Assembly (NCBI GenBank): GCA_949128115.1
Contig: OX421961.1
Coordinates: 83,931,277-83,995,276, forward strand
DNA from: Anaspis maculata
Taxonomy: Eukaryota > Arthropoda > Insecta > Coleoptera > Scraptiidae
DNA: 64,000 bases
Reading direction: 5' to 3'
The translations under genes were made by a program, and so were the position numbers. Each line of letters begins with the position of its first letter. The first letter of the stretch is position 1. This document shows positions 59,679 through 64,000 of this stretch, in pieces. The notes beneath the pieces are model-generated. The model had not been told where the DNA came from and ran no database searches. It worked only from the letters and a program-made list of their open reading frames with translations.

Positions 59679-60746
59679 TAGTGCAAGCGGTACACACCTA
59701 AAAACACATCGATACTGCATTTTGGAGTGCAGTAACGAGATTTGATATGGGCATACTTTATACCAAGACAAGCGATTTGACCCGCAGCACTCGATATTTT
59801 GTCCCTCAGGGGGCCAATGGGGGCCCTCCAAATTTTCAAGATGCAAGAACTTTCACATGACGATCATTGAGTATCGTCATGTATGTCATAAGTGAAGCTT
59901 ACGGGTCTATTGAAAATATTTTCATCAATTGTCGTTGTGTCCGATTCATTCTTCACACTTGAAAAAAAATTTCTTTGGCAGAGGTCAAAAAAACTGTTTT
60001 TATTTTCTCTTCTATGCAAGGAGACGATAAATTCATATGTTCTGTTGCGTTCCCAACTAAATCGCATTTCCTGAACTTAATTATAAAGAAATTTTTCTTG
60101 TAATGGTATTTTTCAAAGAAGTGGTGACCTCTTCAGTACCTCTTTTCCAAGAGCATTTCTTTCTATGTCCCCACTGGATAACACTCGTAATTTTTGCAGG
60201 AATGGAGACCTCGAACTCTTTTCCTGGTGATTGCGAAGCAACATGACTCTAAAACGCCCAAGGGAGCCCAAAAAAAATTTTTACTGCTGGGCCGTCCAAC
60301 TTACGATATTTTGATTTTATAGTAGGAGAGACGCGGACCAGTATTCAATCCAGGCTGCAGGCACAGGCGATTTGGTTTCAACAGAAAATATTCTTCCATG
60401 ACGTGATTTATTGCAGTACAACAAAACGCAAAGTCGTTAGGTGTAAGTAGGTATATTTTCGGTAGAACTTATTCGACAAGACTAGATCTTATTTATTTGC
60501 GCGTCTCCCCTACTACAAAATCAACATGCCAAAAATTTGACGGCCCAGCAGAAAAAAAAAGTTTTAGGGCTCTCTTGTATGTTTTGAAGCCATGTTGCAT
60601 GGAAATTACTAGGAAAAGAGTTCAAGCTTCTCATATCAGCAAAAATTGACAGTCTTATCCACTAGGAACATTGAAAAAAATGCTGTTGAAAAAAGTGTAC
60701 TGAAGAGGTCACCTCTTCTTGGGAAAATGATATTGCGAAAAAAGTC
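59679..60746. mobile_element. P3-type palindromic element, right arm truncated (P4)
   Basis: Begins TAGTGCAAGCGGTACACACC and is almost identical to 54028-54780. It then follows the start of P3's right arm until about 60746, where similarity stops inside GATATTGCG(A/G)AAAAA. About 400 bp of right arm and the terminus are missing. The loop lacks a 66-bp segment that P3 has between copies of GTAGGTATATTT. Confidence 0.85.
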
Positions 60747-63041
60747 CTCTTATTTTACAATTCTTCATCTCCCTGTGAATTTGGTTACCCTTATTCCGGA
60801 CCAGCCTGTATATACGAGGTGTTTCAGAAGTAAGCACCTGTAGCTATAAATAACTATATCCGCGGATTCAACATTCAAAAATATGAAGTTTACAATAAGA
60901 ACGAATTCCAAGCGATGCCCCTATAGAGAGTTAGTAACGAGCCCTCAAAATTCAGTACTTAGAATCTCCTCTTCAACCTACCTATTATCGTTCAACCGAT
61001 CAGCTTCGAATTCAGTATACAATAATATTACATATTGCATTGTAGTGCGGCGGTTAACAACCTTTTTTTTTAGAGAAACCTAGCATTTTGTGATAAAAGC
61101 ATGGAACTTGGCATATACTTACGCTTTAAAGACTGTCCTTTACTCGAGCCTTTACTATACAGTGTCCCAAAATTAGACGGAAATATTTGACCAGCTTATT
61201 CTACGTCAAAAAATAGGAAGAAAAGTTCCAATAAACATAGGTCGAATAATGCCCCCCAAGGGAGCTAGAGCCTCTTAAAGGAGAAAACCTGATTATGGTT
61301 TTTTGACAGAGTTTCACAATCATTGATCATTTTACCATCAACAATTGCATTATCCTTATTATCCACTTTAGCTAATAATAGTGCAGAGTTATCATCCTCA
61401 TTTATTTCGTGTAAAAGAATTGTTCTGGTGATGTCCCGATTCATGGTGTCCGATGGCTCAGAGGCTAGGCGGGAGGCGTCGGCAGGAGAAGGTTCGGAGA
61501 GTTGGTTGTGGTCTGGAAAGATGGCATACTTGGCGAAAGTTGGTCGACGGGATGAGGTTCGAAGAGTTGGAGGTGGTCTGAATATATAGTGCGGAGGTTA
61601 ACAGGATCAACCTTGCTTTTCATTCTGCTGGGATGAAACTTTGCATGTGATGAGTACATATCCTCAGGTCACTTTTGAGAAGTGGTGCCCGGTTGAGACC
61701 CGTGACAGGGCCACGGTACAAGAGGTTGCCCTACCCGACAGAGGCGATTTCTTGAAATTTCTCAAAAATGAAGTGTGCAATGGCGGGGCTTTCAATATTT
61801 TGGTCAGAAATGATCCCTTGCCTTGTATGGATGTACTTTGTGATAATTTCAAGCCCCACCGCACTAAAAACGTCGCGGGTTGTCTATTAATCAGGCGTAA
61901 TTTGCAGAATTCAATGAACAGCTTACTAGTACGGACGTTGGGTAAACCAAGAACCCATTTCATTCCAATGCAAAACGCTTTTGCATGTGAGTAGTAGGTA
62001 CCTATAGGTAACTTTCAAGAAGTGGTGCCCCGATGGGACCCGCAGCTGACGTGCTTCGTAGGAGGTCGAAGGTCCAAGAAATTACCATTTTTGAAATCGT
62101 TGCTTTTCGTAAACTTTTTAAATTGGGCTACATATTTTGAGGGTCGAGGAATACAATGCAGTAAGTTTTAAGGAAGTGTCATGCACCAGTGGCGTGCCAG
62201 ACGGCTGCGAAGAAGCCGAGTTGCGATTTTTCTCAAAGTCTTCTGGTAAACCGTGGCCAACACTTTTTTGACATGTTTGGTATCATTTCTGACCAAATCG
62301 CACATTCTGATTCCAAAAATAAGTACGAAATTTTGTTAAAGACGTGTTTAAATAGGTTTTATCAATAAAACATGATTTTTTTCATCCTCAAAATTAATGT
62401 TTTGTAATTCTAGTTCCATCATTGTCCAATGTATTTATAACTATGATTTTACCTTGGACAGTTGGTTTGAGCTATCTTACACACAAATATCATTTGCTGA
62501 AGTTTTTTCCCATTTTCGCAAAGTCACGGAGTGGTTTTGTTTCTTGAGATGTATCATGTCAAACCTTGATTTGACGAATCGTGCTATTTCATAGTAGTGG
62601 CGGGGTTAACGGCCAAAAATGGAATGATCTGTGCAGTTTGTGATAAAAGCATGAAATTTGGCATACGTGTTCAGAAGACCCTCCTTTGCAATTCCAGATG
62701 TGGCGCCACAGAAGATTTTGCACCAGAGGCACTGTATTGCGGTTAATATACCTGCTAGGGGTAAATTCTGCAAAAATGGTTCCTGGCCGGTCTCTGGTAC
62801 CGCAGTCGGTATTTTTTAGTTCTGTTTAGCTGAAACTACATGTAGAAATGAGTAAGGAGTGCATTTTCACAAGCAAAGTTCCGAATGCTGCCTTCATACG
62901 TTGTTTTAATACATTTTAAGGCCAACTTTGTTTTAGTACAGGAAACATGGTAAAAAAATTGCCAAAACCTCGGCAAAGATGTGAACGTCTTGAAAATTTG
63001 ATATTCTGTTCAGAATAAGATGCCCCACTATATATCTGAAA
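60747..63041. repeat. Repeat-derived DNA with diverged direct repeats
   Basis: About 61039-61140 and 62589-62695 share TAGTG(C/G)CGGNGGTTAAC and TGTGATAAAAGCATG(G/A)AA.TTGGCATA. A third partial copy is at about 61588-61650. 61632-61720 and 61978-62052 share TTTTGCATGTGA.TAG and GAAGTGGTGCCC...GACCCG. The 117-codon ORF at 61641-61994 spans these and is not convincing as a gene. Confidence 0.5.
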
Positions 63042-64000
63042 TTGTCAAAAATCGCACCCCGGGGCTTCGAGTTATTGGAGGGGGGGTAAAAAATTGCAAC
63101 TCAAAATTAAAGGTATGGAACCCGATGGAACCCGTCAATCCAATGGATGCAAATACGTCGTAGTTCGACGCATCACATCCCGTTGATACAATTTTGGCAC
63201 AAAAAGTGTCGATCATTGTTGAAGGGGGGTCGCGCGGGAGGGCGAAACTCGGCTGGGTGGCTCTTTTTCTTCCTGGGCCATGAAGAATCGATCACGACAA
63301 GATTGGTATCTTTTCCGACTAAATTCAATGTCCTGAACTTGAATCTGATGTATAAATTTGGACAAAAACAAGTTCAAACAAGTTAACTTGAGAGAACCTG
63401 TTTTTTCTTTGACAATTTTCACAAAACTTTTTTTTACTGTTAAAGGCATTCATTTTTGAAAATATTCCAGAGGCCATTAGATTGAACTGTATTCTTTACG
63501 AAAATCATCCATTTGATCTGTAACTTTGTTTTTCGAGAGAGAGAAAAAATCGATTTGAACTTTAGTCGGCACAACCCGTCGTCTACTACTGACCAGAACA
63601 CTACACCATGCATCTTCACATGAGAATAGCCCAAACTATCTGAAAAATTATAACTTATCTTTGAAAGTTTCAGGATCTGTGCAAAACTGAATTCCCTATA
63701 ACTAAAACAAAATCGTCATAAATCGCAATGCAGGGTATTGAGTTATTACTTGAAGGTGCATGCTGTAGTGTTCTGGTCATTAGTAGACGCCGGGCAGTGC
63801 CGACTAAAGTTCAAATCGATTTTTCCTACCTCGAAAAACAAAGTTACAGATCGAATAGATGATTTTCGTGAAGAATACAGTTTAGTCTAATGGTCTCTGA
63901 GATATTTTCAAAGATAAATACCTCTAACAGTAAAAAGAAGTTTTGTGAAAATTGTCAAAGAAAAAACAGGTTTTCTCAAGTCAACTTGTTCGAACTTGTT
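63042..64000. mobile_element. Repeat R as an inverted pair, cut by window end
   Basis: 63042-63757 is the inverted match of 51108-51822. From 63758 the same sequence (GTAGTGTTCTGGTCA, GACTAAAGTTCAAATCGATT) runs in direct orientation to the window end. This forms a palindrome with a spacer of about 140 bp at 63616-63757. The right arm continues beyond the window. Confidence 0.75.

Overview
The window looks like nuclear DNA of an insect. The evidence is spliceosomal exon borders, AT-rich intergenic DNA with (TAGG)n/GTAGGTA runs, a Tc1/mariner element with a DUF4817-type N-terminus, R1-like and other non-LTR retrotransposon debris, tRNA-derived SINE heads and very many foldback DNA elements. A sap-sucking hemipteran is my best guess, but that is an impression and not proven. 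No bacterial operon, CRISPR array or virus was recognised.

Only one host gene is well supported: the first coding exon (minus strand, 7643-8209) of a CABIT-domain protein of the GAREM/Serrano type. It is GC-rich, has a clean acceptor and donor, and carries a 5'-UTR intron, so its promoter lies at higher coordinates and its remaining exons probably lie beyond the left edge. Weaker candidates are a TATA/initiator promoter with a first exon (plus strand, 9787-9955) and a cysteine-rich exon-like ORF (58777-58955).

Layout. 1-3.3 kb: SINE heads and a truncated palindromic element. 4.5-6.5 kb: an inverted-repeat element with an internal duplication. 7.5-10 kb: the CABIT exon and the promoter candidate. 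10.0-13.1 kb: a 3.06-kb palindromic element. 13-41 kb: mostly non-coding DNA dotted with MITEs (14.3, 16.4, 19.8, 23.7, 24.2, 26.5 and 34.2 kb), two non-LTR 3' remnants (23.3 and 26.8 kb), dispersed repeats and a foldback Tc1/mariner-like element (35.5-36.5 kb). 41.2-45.1 kb: a tandem array split by a dead mariner, which itself contains another inverted-repeat element carrying an R1-like fragment. 45.4-48.6 kb: a layered palindrome. 51.1-64 kb: a dense run of palindromic elements.

The most interesting signal is a set of large palindromic elements bounded by TAGT...ACTA with 3-bp flanking direct repeats (CAA, AGA, TTA, AAA). The TAGTG members also share a conserved subterminal block about 85-100 bp from each end. 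Their arms form most of their length and I see no transposase in them, so they look like non-autonomous foldback elements moved by an enzyme that is not in the window.
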